From Gammaproteobacteria bacterium (GTDB lineage: Bacteria; Pseudomonadota; Gammaproteobacteria; SZUA-152), in the NCBI GenBank assembly GCA_011051685.1, contig DRKQ01000115.1:1-34553 (forward strand): a stretch of 34,553 nt of DNA, given 5' to 3'. The position numbers and the translations under genes were made by a program. Positions 7,313-14,847 of the stretch are shown here, one piece after another. Numbering within the stretch: the stretch's first letter is position 1; each line of letters opens with the position of its first letter. Under the pieces are notes generated by a model. The model ran no database searches, had not been told where the DNA came from, and saw only the letters and a list, made by a program, of their open reading frames with translations.

Positions 7313-7405
7313 TCAAAATGGGTAATAGAGTGAAGCGATAACGCCGGCGGTCATCAGTAGTATGGCCAGCAGTAATAACAGGTTGTCTCGGGTTCTCTTG
7401 TTCAT
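7313..7405 (-). CDS. 30-residue single-helix membrane micro-protein
   Basis: A very short reading frame starts at ATG 7405 and encodes a charged N-terminus (MNKRTRDN), one hydrophobic helix (LLLLLAILLMTAGVIASLYY) and a final PF. An excellent Shine-Dalgarno, AAAGGAGATT, lies about 7 bases upstream. It ends 11 bases from the convergent hemolysin III stop codon. The combination of strong ribosome binding site, positive-inside topology and clean helix makes translation likely. I do not recognise the family and cannot assign a role. The same strand also carries the yfdX-like gene upstream, so it could be the last cistron of that transcript. Confidence 0.6.
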   Translation of the reverse strand: MNKRTRDNLLLLLAILLMTAGVIASLYYPF

Positions 7406-7534
7406 GGTGTGAATCTCCTTTCGTTAATAGCTTATGTTAATGACTTGTGGTTAAAGATTTCTCTGCTGCTTGTTAAGCGGGCCGATTAGACCCCCCTCCA
7501 AGAGGCGGAGAGGGATCTGCCTAGCTGTTCTGGC

Positions 7535-8440
7535 TTAGTAACCGAAACGCTTGCGAAGGAATCGGTCGATCTTCAGGTTGATCTCATCAAAGGCACCAAT
7601 CTTTGCCTTGCTGCTCTTGGCGTACTTGAGGAGCTTGTCAATCTCTTCATAAAACGGCTCGTAATCAGATTCCTCTCCGTAACCCAAGGCGCTGGCGAGT
7701 TTAAGCTGGGTGCGTGCATTATCCAGCAGGGCTTTCAACTCCTTCTGCTGGGACGAGTTGCGGTTATTGGTTTCGAGCAGGCCTTTGGCCAACGCAAGCA
7801 TGTGCTCGGCGCGCAGTACCGGTAGCGGGATGGTGGTACGGGTAATCACCAAGGTGTCGGTGATGTTGTACAGCACATCCAGGGCGCTTTTCTTTTTGCC
7901 GTCGGCCAGCAAGGCTGCGGCATACTTCAGTGCTTCCGGATAGGTGCCCAGGGGAATGTTGGTAACTTGTATGTTGATTTCGCTGGCAAGTCCGGAAAGT
8001 ATCTGCCGTGCTTCCTGCAAGCGATTGTCATCGATCAATGACTTTACGGTCTTCACGGTTTTATTGACGGAGGCAATGTCGCCGTAAATATCATAGACCA
8101 CGGGCTTGACTGCGATCGGGGCCAATGAAAGTTCAGGATTGGCGGCAAGTACAATCTCCAGGTCACCGGTGGCGCTGGCGATATCTTTTATTGCCGCTTT
8201 CACGTCATCTTTTTGCAGGTTCTTGATGGCATCGATCACGTGATCCAGGGAACTCGCGGCTTCCTTGATAATGGTTTCCTCGATATCGCTGACCGCAGTT
8301 CGCCCTTCCTGTTGAACGCTCTTTTGTACCGATTTGACTTGTGCGTTGGGTTTATTGGCATTGTCTGCAAGACTGGCCTGGGGGATGACAAATCCCGTCA
8401 ACAGACCGGCGGCCAAAATGGGTATGATTTTTCTGTTCAT
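7535..8440 (-). CDS. YfdX-family periplasmic protein
   Basis: A 301-residue secreted protein. The signal peptide (IIPILAAGLLTGFVIPQASLA, residues 4-25) should be cleaved near SLADN. The mature part is all-helical, with YfdX-type segments: EAASSLDHVIDAIKNLQKDDVKAAIKDIASATGDLEIVLAANPELSLAPI, then a second half with YPEALKYAAALLADGKKKSALDVL and TRTTIPLPVLRAEHMLALAKGLL. A Shine-Dalgarno AGGAG precedes ATG 8440. E. coli YfdX belongs to an acid-stress-linked locus, but its biochemical role remains poorly defined, and here it stands alone rather than beside oxalate genes. A short palindrome upstream may be its operator. Confidence 0.85.
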   Translation of the reverse strand: MNRKIIPILAAGLLTGFVIPQASLADNANKPNAQVKSVQKSVQQEGRTAVSDIEETIIKEAASSLDHVIDAIKNLQKDDVKAAIKDIASATGDLEIVLAANPELSLAPIAVKPVVYDIYGDIASVNKTVKTVKSLIDDNRLQEARQILSGLASEINIQVTNIPLGTYPEALKYAAALLADGKKKSALDVLYNITDTLVITRTTIPLPVLRAEHMLALAKGLLETNNRNSSQQKELKALLDNARTQLKLASALGYGEESDYEPFYEEIDKLLKYAKSSKAKIGAFDEINLKIDRFLRKRFGY

Positions 8441-8475
8441 GATTTTCTCCTGTTTCTTGTTTGTGGGTTACTCCA

Positions 8476-8491
8476 TTTAAGGTGCCTTAAA
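8476..8491. promoter_or_regulatory. Short inverted repeat upstream of the yfdX-like gene
   Basis: tttaagg and ccttaaa face each other across two bases, 36-51 bases upstream of ATG 8440. The position suits an operator or a 5' leader hairpin. No T-run follows on either strand, so a terminator is less likely. Confidence 0.4.
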
Positions 8492-8698
8492 GGTGAGTTC
8501 GCATGACAGAAAATCAAGTGCCAAACCAGATAATTTTATGTTTTTTGCAGACCGATCTTTACGTTGAGGGGATGATGGAACTTTGCCGGGAGGAGAATAT
8601 CAAAGGCCGTTTTTTTGCGTTTTGAATAAAAAAATAATGCTCCGAAAGGTTGATAATGACGGAAGGAATCCCTATGAGTGCGTGGCAGAATGGTGTTC

Positions 8699-9913
8699 TT
8701 AAAAGTAGCGTGCAGCCTCCAGCTGTACATAGCTGTCTCTGCGGATGCCGAATAACAGATCGCTGTTGCTGACGTTGATGAAGGCCTGTCCCTCCAGGGA
8801 TATTTTCCAGTCTTCGCCAATGCGACGGCTGGATTCCAGGGTGAGCAGGCGCGTGGAGTCCCTGGTGTCGATGATCATGCCGAGGAGAAATTCCGTGGAC
8901 TGTTCATCGTTGAGGGTGAGGCGGGTGCCGAGCATGAGATCATCGGCGAAGGGAGTCAGGGCGTCGTCGCCGCGATCGTCATATAAGACTTCCGAGATCA
9001 CGCCGAGGTCGGCGCTGCTATCGGCAATGCCGACAAAGGTGTATTCGAGGCCGGCGGTGAGGGCGATATAGTCTCTTTTGTTCCCGGCTCGATCGGCTTG
9101 CCCTATACGGTTGATGGCTTCAAATTTCCATAGCCAGTCGCCCAAGGTGGCCTGCACATCCAGCCCCCATTGTTCAATGAGCGGATACAGGGGGATGAGT
9201 ACGGGCTGGCCCTGTTTGTCTATCCCGGGACTGAATCCCGGGTCACGACTGGTGCCCTTGAAATAGCTGAGGCCAAAGTCCCAGTCGCCGAGGTAATGGG
9301 CCCAGCGGGCGGCGTAGTCGATGTGCTTATCCTTGTCATCGGATTCATAAATCACCTGATCGGTGTCCACCGGTGGCGAGAAGCGCAATCGGCCTTCTGC
9401 GCCGGGGAAGGTGCGCTCCCGGAAACCAGGCAGGATAAATAAATCCAGCGTACCCCAGTCGCGAATCAGCGCGAGGTTGACCATGGGCTGGCCGAGTTTT
9501 TCCTCGCCGTCGGTGGCTTCCACCAGGTCGGTCTGGTTGATGATGTCCACCAGGTGTTGTGATTCGGTGACGCCCCAGAAGACTTTGCGAATGCCGGCGC
9601 GCAGTTCCCAGTTGTCGGCGGCCTTGAGCCAGGTGAGTTCGCGGATGTCCGCATGGCTGCGTTCATCGTCGTGTTCGTCCCAGCGGGCGAAGGGCACGAA
9701 GGTGAAACTTTGCTGACCATTGTCCCAGTCGGTGTAGTATTCAGGCTGTGCCGAGAAGGAGAGATTGTTGCCATCTTGGCGCGGGTCGACGGGGCTGTTG
9801 GGAAACACACGGACTTCACTGCTGACATAGCCCGACCACTCACCGGCATGGGCATGTCCTGTGAGACTCAGCAGGCCTGCGCTTAACATCAGCAATGAAA
9901 TCCGTGACAACAT
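8699..9913 (-). CDS. Outer-membrane beta-barrel protein of an MMPL transporter operon
   Basis: A 404-residue secreted protein. A signal peptide (ISLLMLSAGLLSLTGHAHA, residues 5-23) precedes alternating amphipathic strands rich in aromatic girdle residues; the chain ends QLEAARYF with a terminal phenylalanine, as in BAM substrates. Mid-protein text such as ELRAGIRKVFWGVTESQHLVDIINQTDL resembles the DUF1302-like outer-membrane proteins often found beside COG1033 RND transporters. It starts 2 bases after the LolA-like gene stops, so it is the last gene of the TetR/MMPL/LolA-like/OMP unit. Inference: it is the outer-membrane end of a lipid or hydrophobic-compound trafficking route. The family label is tentative, the barrel call firmer. 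Confidence 0.8.
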   Translation of the reverse strand: MLSRISLLMLSAGLLSLTGHAHAGEWSGYVSSEVRVFPNSPVDPRQDGNNLSFSAQPEYYTDWDNGQQSFTFVPFARWDEHDDERSHADIRELTWLKAADNWELRAGIRKVFWGVTESQHLVDIINQTDLVEATDGEEKLGQPMVNLALIRDWGTLDLFILPGFRERTFPGAEGRLRFSPPVDTDQVIYESDDKDKHIDYAARWAHYLGDWDFGLSYFKGTSRDPGFSPGIDKQGQPVLIPLYPLIEQWGLDVQATLGDWLWKFEAINRIGQADRAGNKRDYIALTAGLEYTFVGIADSSADLGVISEVLYDDRGDDALTPFADDLMLGTRLTLNDEQSTEFLLGMIIDTRDSTRLLTLESSRRIGEDWKISLEGQAFINVSNSDLLFGIRRDSYVQLEAARYF

Positions 9914-9915
9914 GT

Positions 9916-10713
9916 TCAGCGTGCGCGCTTGAGGCTGTTGCGGTCAAAGTCCCGGTCGCTGAGGCCGGTCTTGAAGCGGTAGTCTTTCCAGTACAGGTCG
10001 GTGCTCTTTTTGGTCTGGTGATTCACCATACTCATTTTCGAGGGACGCCAATAACGACCTTCATATTGTTGGTAATCGGCAAAGGTGAGGGTTTTCAGCA
10101 GGGCTTTTTTGCGGTCATAAAATTCCACCTTCAAGGGCTGATACATTTCGCTGTCCAGCCAGGTGATCAGGCGGGTGTAGCCGGAATGTTTGTATACCGG
10201 TCTGCGCTCGATGACAAAGGTCTCGCGGTTACCGAGTTTTTCCGTGCGCAGGTATTTGTAGGTGTATTTTTTCACCTCCTGAGAGGTGAGGTCTTCGTAG
10301 GCAAATTCACTGCCCATGAAGGGGCCGGACTTGTTGTTGGAAGAAATACGCTTGACGCGCTTCAATGCCGGCAGATACAGCCATTGCTCGTCGGGCTTCA
10401 GGGCATGGGTGTAGCTGAGAAAGGCGGTGCCCTTGATGTCGCGGGGTGAGTCGAAGATGCTCATGGATTTGTCTCCGTCACCTTCCACCTCAAGGGCTTT
10501 GCTGCGGATCTCACGCCGGCTTTCCTGTCCATGGCGGTTGCGCAGGATCATTTCCAGGCTGGCGGTTTGGTCCTGCCAGCCAGTGTCCCGCTTGTCTGCC
10601 TCGATGGCGATGGCCAGGCCGCGTTCCTCCGGGGTTTGCGCCATGGCGAGCAGGGGCAGTCCGGCCAGCAGCAGGACACCAATGTATTTGGGGTTCAATG
10701 GAAGATTATGCAT
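9916..10713 (-). CDS. LolA-like outer-membrane lipoprotein-sorting protein
   Basis: A 265-residue periplasmic protein of the type annotated as outer membrane lipoprotein-sorting protein (LolA-like fold, PF17131 type). I chose ATG 10713 because it has a good Shine-Dalgarno (AAGGAG) and gives a proper signal peptide (YIGVLLLAGLPLLAMA, residues 10-25); the longer frame adds an unlikely Cys-rich leader. The domain contains DIKGTAFLSYTHALKPDEQWLYLPALKRVKRISSNNKSGPFMGSEF and SGYTRLITWLDSEMYQPLKVEFYD, both characteristic. The start overlaps the MMPL stop by 8 bases, indicating translational coupling. It probably carries a hydrophobic cargo through the periplasm between the MMPL transporter and the outer-membrane protein encoded next. 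It is not classical LolA, which is shorter. Confidence 0.88.
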   Translation of the reverse strand: MHNLPLNPKYIGVLLLAGLPLLAMAQTPEERGLAIAIEADKRDTGWQDQTASLEMILRNRHGQESRREIRSKALEVEGDGDKSMSIFDSPRDIKGTAFLSYTHALKPDEQWLYLPALKRVKRISSNNKSGPFMGSEFAYEDLTSQEVKKYTYKYLRTEKLGNRETFVIERRPVYKHSGYTRLITWLDSEMYQPLKVEFYDRKKALLKTLTFADYQQYEGRYWRPSKMSMVNHQTKKSTDLYWKDYRFKTGLSDRDFDRNSLKRAR

Positions 10714-13042
10714 GTGTGGGCTCCTTGGTGAGGACAGGCTGTTTGAGCTGTTTTTTATCAAACAGCATGAGCAGAGGGGGTAACAGTAAAAAGTCAGCAA
10801 GTAGTGCGAAACTGATGACGATGGCGGTAAGCAGTCCCATGCCGGCGTTGAGCTCGAAGCTGGACAGGGCCAGTACCAGGAAGCCTACCACCAGCACGAC
10901 GGAGGTGGTGAACAGGGCCATGCCCACATTACGGAAGGCGTAGCGTACGGCATCTTCTGCGTTGAACCCTTTTTCGCGCCGGGCGCGCAGGTATTTGCTG
11001 AGAAAATGCACGGTATCGTCCACCACGATGCCCAGGGTCATGCCGGCAACAATGGAAAGACTCAGGCCCACTTCTCCCACCAGCAGGCCCCACAGGCCGA
11101 AGGCCATGCCTGCAGGTACCAGGTTAGGAATCATGCTCAGCAGGCCGATCTTTACCGAGCGCAGGGCGATCACCAGAATCAGTGAGATGCCGATGAGCGC
11201 CACGGTGGTGCCGAACAACATGCTGACGATATTGCGCTTGCCGATGTGGGCGAACATCATGGTGGTGCCACTGCCTTCGCCGGTAGTGATATGCGGGGCA
11301 TTGGCCTGCAGCCAGGCGGATGCGCGCTTATCCAGGGCAAGCAGTTCATTGGTGGACATGGTATGCAGGGTAGCGGTGAAGCGGGTGGCGGATTTGTCCA
11401 CATTGATCTGGTTGTTGAGGTCCAGGCCGTAGGGCAAGGACATCTCGTATAACAACAAGTATTGCGCCGCCAGGTCACGTTCTTCCGGCAGGCGGTACCA
11501 GGCCGGGTCATCACCGTGCATGTTTTTGTTGAGGCGCTGCATGATGTCGGTGAGCGTGTTGACGTGAATGGTTTCCGGTTGCTGCCGGTACCACTGGGCG
11601 AAGGCGCCCACTTCACTGAGGAATTCAGGATTGCTGATGCCGCCGGGCTCACCGGAGTCCAGCGAGTAGTCGATGACGTAGAGCCCGGTGAGATTTTCGG
11701 TCATGAAATCGGCGGCCTGACGGAAGGGCACGGTGTCATCGAAGTAGTGCACGAATACGTCGTTGAGTTCATTGCGTGGGATGGCGGATACCAACACGAT
11801 AACCACGATACTCATGCCCCAGATAAGTTTGTGGCGTTGACGAACCACGAAGTCACCGACGCTGTGCATGATGTGGCTGTCGTCATTGCCAATTTGACGC
11901 ACGCGCACAGGCAGTACGGTCATCAACGCCGGCAGGAAGGTGACGGACAACAAGAATGCCGCCACCACGCCGATGGCCACCATGTTACCCAGGTGGTTGA
12001 AGGGCGGCACGTCGGAAAAATTCATGCTCAAAAAACCCAGCGCGGTGGTGATGCTGGCGAGAAATACCGGCTGCATGTTGATGCGCAGGCTCTCCACGAT
12101 GGCGGCCTTTTTATCCCGACCCAGGCGCATCTCATGGAGCATTGTCACCAGGATGTGCACGCAGTTGGCGATGGCCATGGTGAGTACGATGGTGGGGGTG
12201 GAGGCAGATGGCGGGGTGATGGGGAAGCCCAGATAACCGCCCATGCCCATGGCCGTGAGGATGGAACCGACGATCACCAGCAGGGTGGCGATGGTGCCGG
12301 AGAAACCACGGATCATTAGCCCCAGGGTGATCAGCATCAATGCAAAACTGATGGGCACCAGCTTTTTCATGTCCGCCTGGGAGGCCTCGGCGAAGGCGTT
12401 GTTCATTAACACCATACCGCTGAGGTAGAGGTCAATATCGGGATATTGAGCCTTCATCTCTGCGGCGAGATTGCGTGAGAAGGCGACAATTTCCGGCACC
12501 TCGCTGATCTTTTCCCCGGGCAGTTGCACGGTGACGTTAACCCCGGTGACATGGGCGCGGTCCGAAACAATACGATTGAGCAGCATGGGTTCGCTCAGCG
12601 CGATGCGCTTGATCTTGGCACGGTTGTCGCTGCTCAGTTCCAGGTCTTCATCGACCAGATCCATCACCAGCAGGTCGTCACCTTCGGCCTCGGTATTCTG
12701 GAAATTGGCCAGTGAATCCACCCGCGTGGAATACGGTGTTTGCCAGGCCTTTTCGGTCAGGGTCTTCACCGCCTCCAGGGTTTCCTTGCTGAAGGCGTCA
12801 CCACTTTTGGGCGCGAGGATGAACATCACATTGTCATTCTTGGTGTACATGGCCTCCAGGGCTTCAAAGGCTAGCAGTTGCGGGTTGTCGTCACTGAAGA
12901 AGACCCGGTAGTCGGTTTTGAAGGCCAGGTATTTGCCGCCGCTGGCAGCGCCCATAACCAGCAGCACGGCGGCGATGATCACCAGCCAGGGATGGCGGGT
13001 AATCCATTGGGCGTAGCGGATAACAGCGGTGGATTCACTCAT
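10706..13042 (-). CDS. MMPL/RND-superfamily transporter (COG1033 type)
   Basis: A 778-residue inner-membrane transporter with the duplicated MMPL arrangement. Each half has one membrane helix, a large periplasmic domain and a five-helix bundle. The first helix is at about residues 17-33. The first bundle includes LITLGLMIRGFSGTIATLLVIVGSILTAMGMGGY, and the second includes GMTLGIVVDDTVHFLSKYL, the acidic motif likely used for proton coupling. It is preceded by a TetR gene (70-base gap) and overlaps a LolA-like gene, with an outer-membrane barrel gene last. Related proteins such as HpnN and MmpL move lipids or hopanoids. The operon suggests envelope lipid transport under TetR control. The cargo is unknown. 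Confidence 0.9.
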   Translation of the reverse strand: MSESTAVIRYAQWITRHPWLVIIAAVLLVMGAASGGKYLAFKTDYRVFFSDDNPQLLAFEALEAMYTKNDNVMFILAPKSGDAFSKETLEAVKTLTEKAWQTPYSTRVDSLANFQNTEAEGDDLLVMDLVDEDLELSSDNRAKIKRIALSEPMLLNRIVSDRAHVTGVNVTVQLPGEKISEVPEIVAFSRNLAAEMKAQYPDIDLYLSGMVLMNNAFAEASQADMKKLVPISFALMLITLGLMIRGFSGTIATLLVIVGSILTAMGMGGYLGFPITPPSASTPTIVLTMAIANCVHILVTMLHEMRLGRDKKAAIVESLRINMQPVFLASITTALGFLSMNFSDVPPFNHLGNMVAIGVVAAFLLSVTFLPALMTVLPVRVRQIGNDDSHIMHSVGDFVVRQRHKLIWGMSIVVIVLVSAIPRNELNDVFVHYFDDTVPFRQAADFMTENLTGLYVIDYSLDSGEPGGISNPEFLSEVGAFAQWYRQQPETIHVNTLTDIMQRLNKNMHGDDPAWYRLPEERDLAAQYLLLYEMSLPYGLDLNNQINVDKSATRFTATLHTMSTNELLALDKRASAWLQANAPHITTGEGSGTTMMFAHIGKRNIVSMLFGTTVALIGISLILVIALRSVKIGLLSMIPNLVPAGMAFGLWGLLVGEVGLSLSIVAGMTLGIVVDDTVHFLSKYLRARREKGFNAEDAVRYAFRNVGMALFTTSVVLVVGFLVLALSSFELNAGMGLLTAIVISFALLADFLLLPPLLMLFDKKQLKQPVLTKEPTHA

Positions 13043-13112
13043 GAGGGGATTCCTGTGTGGGTGGTGGACATGGGGTTCTCCTTTTCCCTGTGTTGCTTTG
13101 GTCGCTGGAGGG

Positions 13113-13721
13113 TTAGCGTTTTTTTAAACCGTTGAGTAACAGGCGCACCACGCTTTTGGCGCGTTTTTCGAAGATCTCGACACTGTACAAAGGCATTAGT
13201 AAAGGCATGCTGAAGGCGGTGATGGCGCTGAGTATTGCTTCGGCGGTGTCGTGGACATTAGCTATGGAGAATTCGCCGCGTCGGATGCCGTCTTCCAGCA
13301 GTTCCACCATCAGGTCGTGCTGGTTGCGCTTGTAGTCGTCCACGATGTCCATGCGGGCGTCGCAAATGGCGTTGACCATTTCATTCATGCGCGGGTTGTT
13401 GGCCCACTGGCCATGGGTATAGTGGAGGATCTGCAGTACTACGTCATGCAGCCGGTCGGCGGCGGGACGGTCTTTTTGCTGGATGATTTCCCGGGTTTCC
13501 AGCAGCTCGGTGCTGAGACAGCCACAGGCCAGGTTGGCGCCAATGTCCAGCTTGTTTTTGAAAAAGCGGTAGAGATTGGCGGCGGACATATCGCAGTCCT
13601 CGGCGATCTCCGCCATGGTGGTCTTGTTGTAACCGAACTGGGTGAAGCGCTGGCTGGCCGCAGCCAAAATGGTCATGCGGGTCTCTTCGGTGGGGTCGGG
13701 GGGCGTGTTTTCAGTGTTCAT
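13113..13721 (-). CDS. TetR-family transcriptional regulator
   Basis: A 202-residue repressor. The N-terminal DNA-binding domain is clear: ILAAASQRFTQFGYNKTTMAEIAEDCDMSAANLYRFFKNK (about residues 18-57), with the usual ANLYRFFKNK end of the recognition helix. The remainder is a helical ligand-binding domain. It is the first gene of a leftward cluster with the MMPL transporter, LolA-like and outer-membrane genes, and it has AT-rich nested inverted repeats just upstream, so it probably represses its own operon until a hydrophobic ligand binds. No clear Shine-Dalgarno is visible before ATG 13721. Confidence in the family is high. Confidence 0.93.
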   Translation of the reverse strand: MNTENTPPDPTEETRMTILAAASQRFTQFGYNKTTMAEIAEDCDMSAANLYRFFKNKLDIGANLACGCLSTELLETREIIQQKDRPAADRLHDVVLQILHYTHGQWANNPRMNEMVNAICDARMDIVDDYKRNQHDLMVELLEDGIRRGEFSIANVHDTAEAILSAITAFSMPLLMPLYSVEIFEKRAKSVVRLLLNGLKKR

Positions 13722-13739
13722 GGGGGATGACTGTAGCCG

Positions 13740-13784
13740 CTGAATAATGAATAATCAAGAAAATATTCACTATTTATTATTCAG
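13740..13784. promoter_or_regulatory. Nested AT-rich inverted repeats, candidate TetR operator
   Basis: CTGAATAAT (13740-13748) is the exact complement of ATTATTCAG (13776-13784). Inside lies a second pair, TGAATA (13748-13753) and TATTCA (13764-13769), plus a direct copy of GAATAAT. The cluster starts 19 bases upstream of the tetR-like start, where an autorepressor would bind. It contrasts strongly with the GC-rich surroundings. Confidence 0.6.
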
Positions 13785-13923
13785 GGGTGTTTCTGGCGCC
13801 AGTGACGGTGACGGGAGGGAGAGTATCGAGTAGACACAAGCCACCTAAAGGTGTGGAATTTCCAGGGGTTATGGTTTCTGTTATGGTCACGGCCAGAAGT
13901 TGCAGAGGAGCTGAGTTGCATTC

Positions 13924-14847
13924 ATGGGTGGAAAATGGCCGGGCAAGGGATGGTGGCTGGGCGGGCTGTTGTGCCTGCTGGCCGGGTCGGCAGGGGCGAA
14001 CGGGACCACGGCGTCTGGTCACAGCGATGCCTCTGTGCGTCCCCTGCAATTTGGTTTGCTGCCCTATGTCAGTACCCGGAAATTATTCACCTATTACCGC
14101 CCGCTGCGTGATTATCTCGTTCGAATCCTGGGGCGGCCGGTGCATTTGAGTACTGCACCGGATTTCTCCACTTATCTCCAGCGGGCCGGTGAGGGTGAAT
14201 ATGATCTGTATCACACCGCGCCACATTTTGCCGCCCTGGCTGAGGCCCGGTACGGTTACCGGCGGGTCAGTCGTCTGCTGCGCGACCTGGATGGGAGTGT
14301 GGTGGTGGCCCGTGACGGGCCCATTCAGAGTGCGGCGGATTTACGCGGACGTACTCTGGCGACGCCTGACAGCTTGGCGATAATTTCCTTTCTGGGTGAG
14401 CGATGGCTGCGGGATAACGGTCTGCGTCCTGGCATGGATGTCGAGGTTCAGCATCTGGCCTCACACAATTCGGCGATTCTCGCCGTGGCCCGGGGTGAGG
14501 CGGAGGCGGCCGTGACCTCGGCGGCCGTATTCGAGAATATGCCGGCGCAGATCAGCCGGCGCTTGCGTGTTCTGGCCAGTACCCGAGCGGTACCCCATAT
14601 GATGTTCATGGCGGGATCCCGCCTGTCCGATGAGGAATATCGAACTCTGCGTCAGGCCTTGTTGGCCTATACCGCCGAGGGCGCAGGCCGGGACTTTTTT
14701 GCGTTGACCGGTTATGGCGATATGGTACCGATTCGCGATGAGGACATGCGCCGCCTGCAGCCTTTCGTCAGAATACTGAACGACCACCTGCGTCAGGTTT
14801 CGCAAACACCGAGTAGCAAACGGCCAACGACCTGGGGGCATCACTGA
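13924..14847 (+). CDS. PhnD-like periplasmic substrate-binding protein
   Basis: A 307-residue periplasmic binding protein of the phosphate/phosphite/phosphonate family. The signal peptide spans about residues 1-25 (WLGGLLCLLAGSAGA). The mature part begins RPLQFGLLPYVSTRKLFTYYRPLRDYL, then has DLYHTAPHFAALAEARYGY, DLRGRTLATPDSLAIISFL and SHNSAILAVARGEAEAAVTSAAVFE, the canonical PhnD pattern. No ABC permease or ATPase gene is near. Instead its stop overlaps the start of a membrane histidine kinase, as in TorT/TorS and AioX/AioS, where a binding protein presents a ligand to the kinase. The mature chain has no cysteine, unlike arsenite-binding AioX, which needs one. The ligand is therefore unknown but could be a phosphorus oxyanion or another anion. 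Confidence 0.87.
   Translation: MGGKWPGKGWWLGGLLCLLAGSAGANGTTASGHSDASVRPLQFGLLPYVSTRKLFTYYRPLRDYLVRILGRPVHLSTAPDFSTYLQRAGEGEYDLYHTAPHFAALAEARYGYRRVSRLLRDLDGSVVVARDGPIQSAADLRGRTLATPDSLAIISFLGERWLRDNGLRPGMDVEVQHLASHNSAILAVARGEAEAAVTSAAVFENMPAQISRRLRVLASTRAVPHMMFMAGSRLSDEEYRTLRQALLAYTAEGAGRDFFALTGYGDMVPIRDEDMRRLQPFVRILNDHLRQVSQTPSSKRPTTWGHH

Noticed and set aside
7490-7520. Hairpin downstream of the yfdX-like gene as a terminator
   Set aside because: The stem (ccctcc/ggaggg-like) is imperfect and no T-run follows on the transcribed strand.
13924-14847. Arsenite sensor AioX identity for the binding protein
   Set aside because: Gene order is similar, but the mature protein has no cysteine, which AioX needs for arsenite binding, and no arsenite oxidase gene is present.
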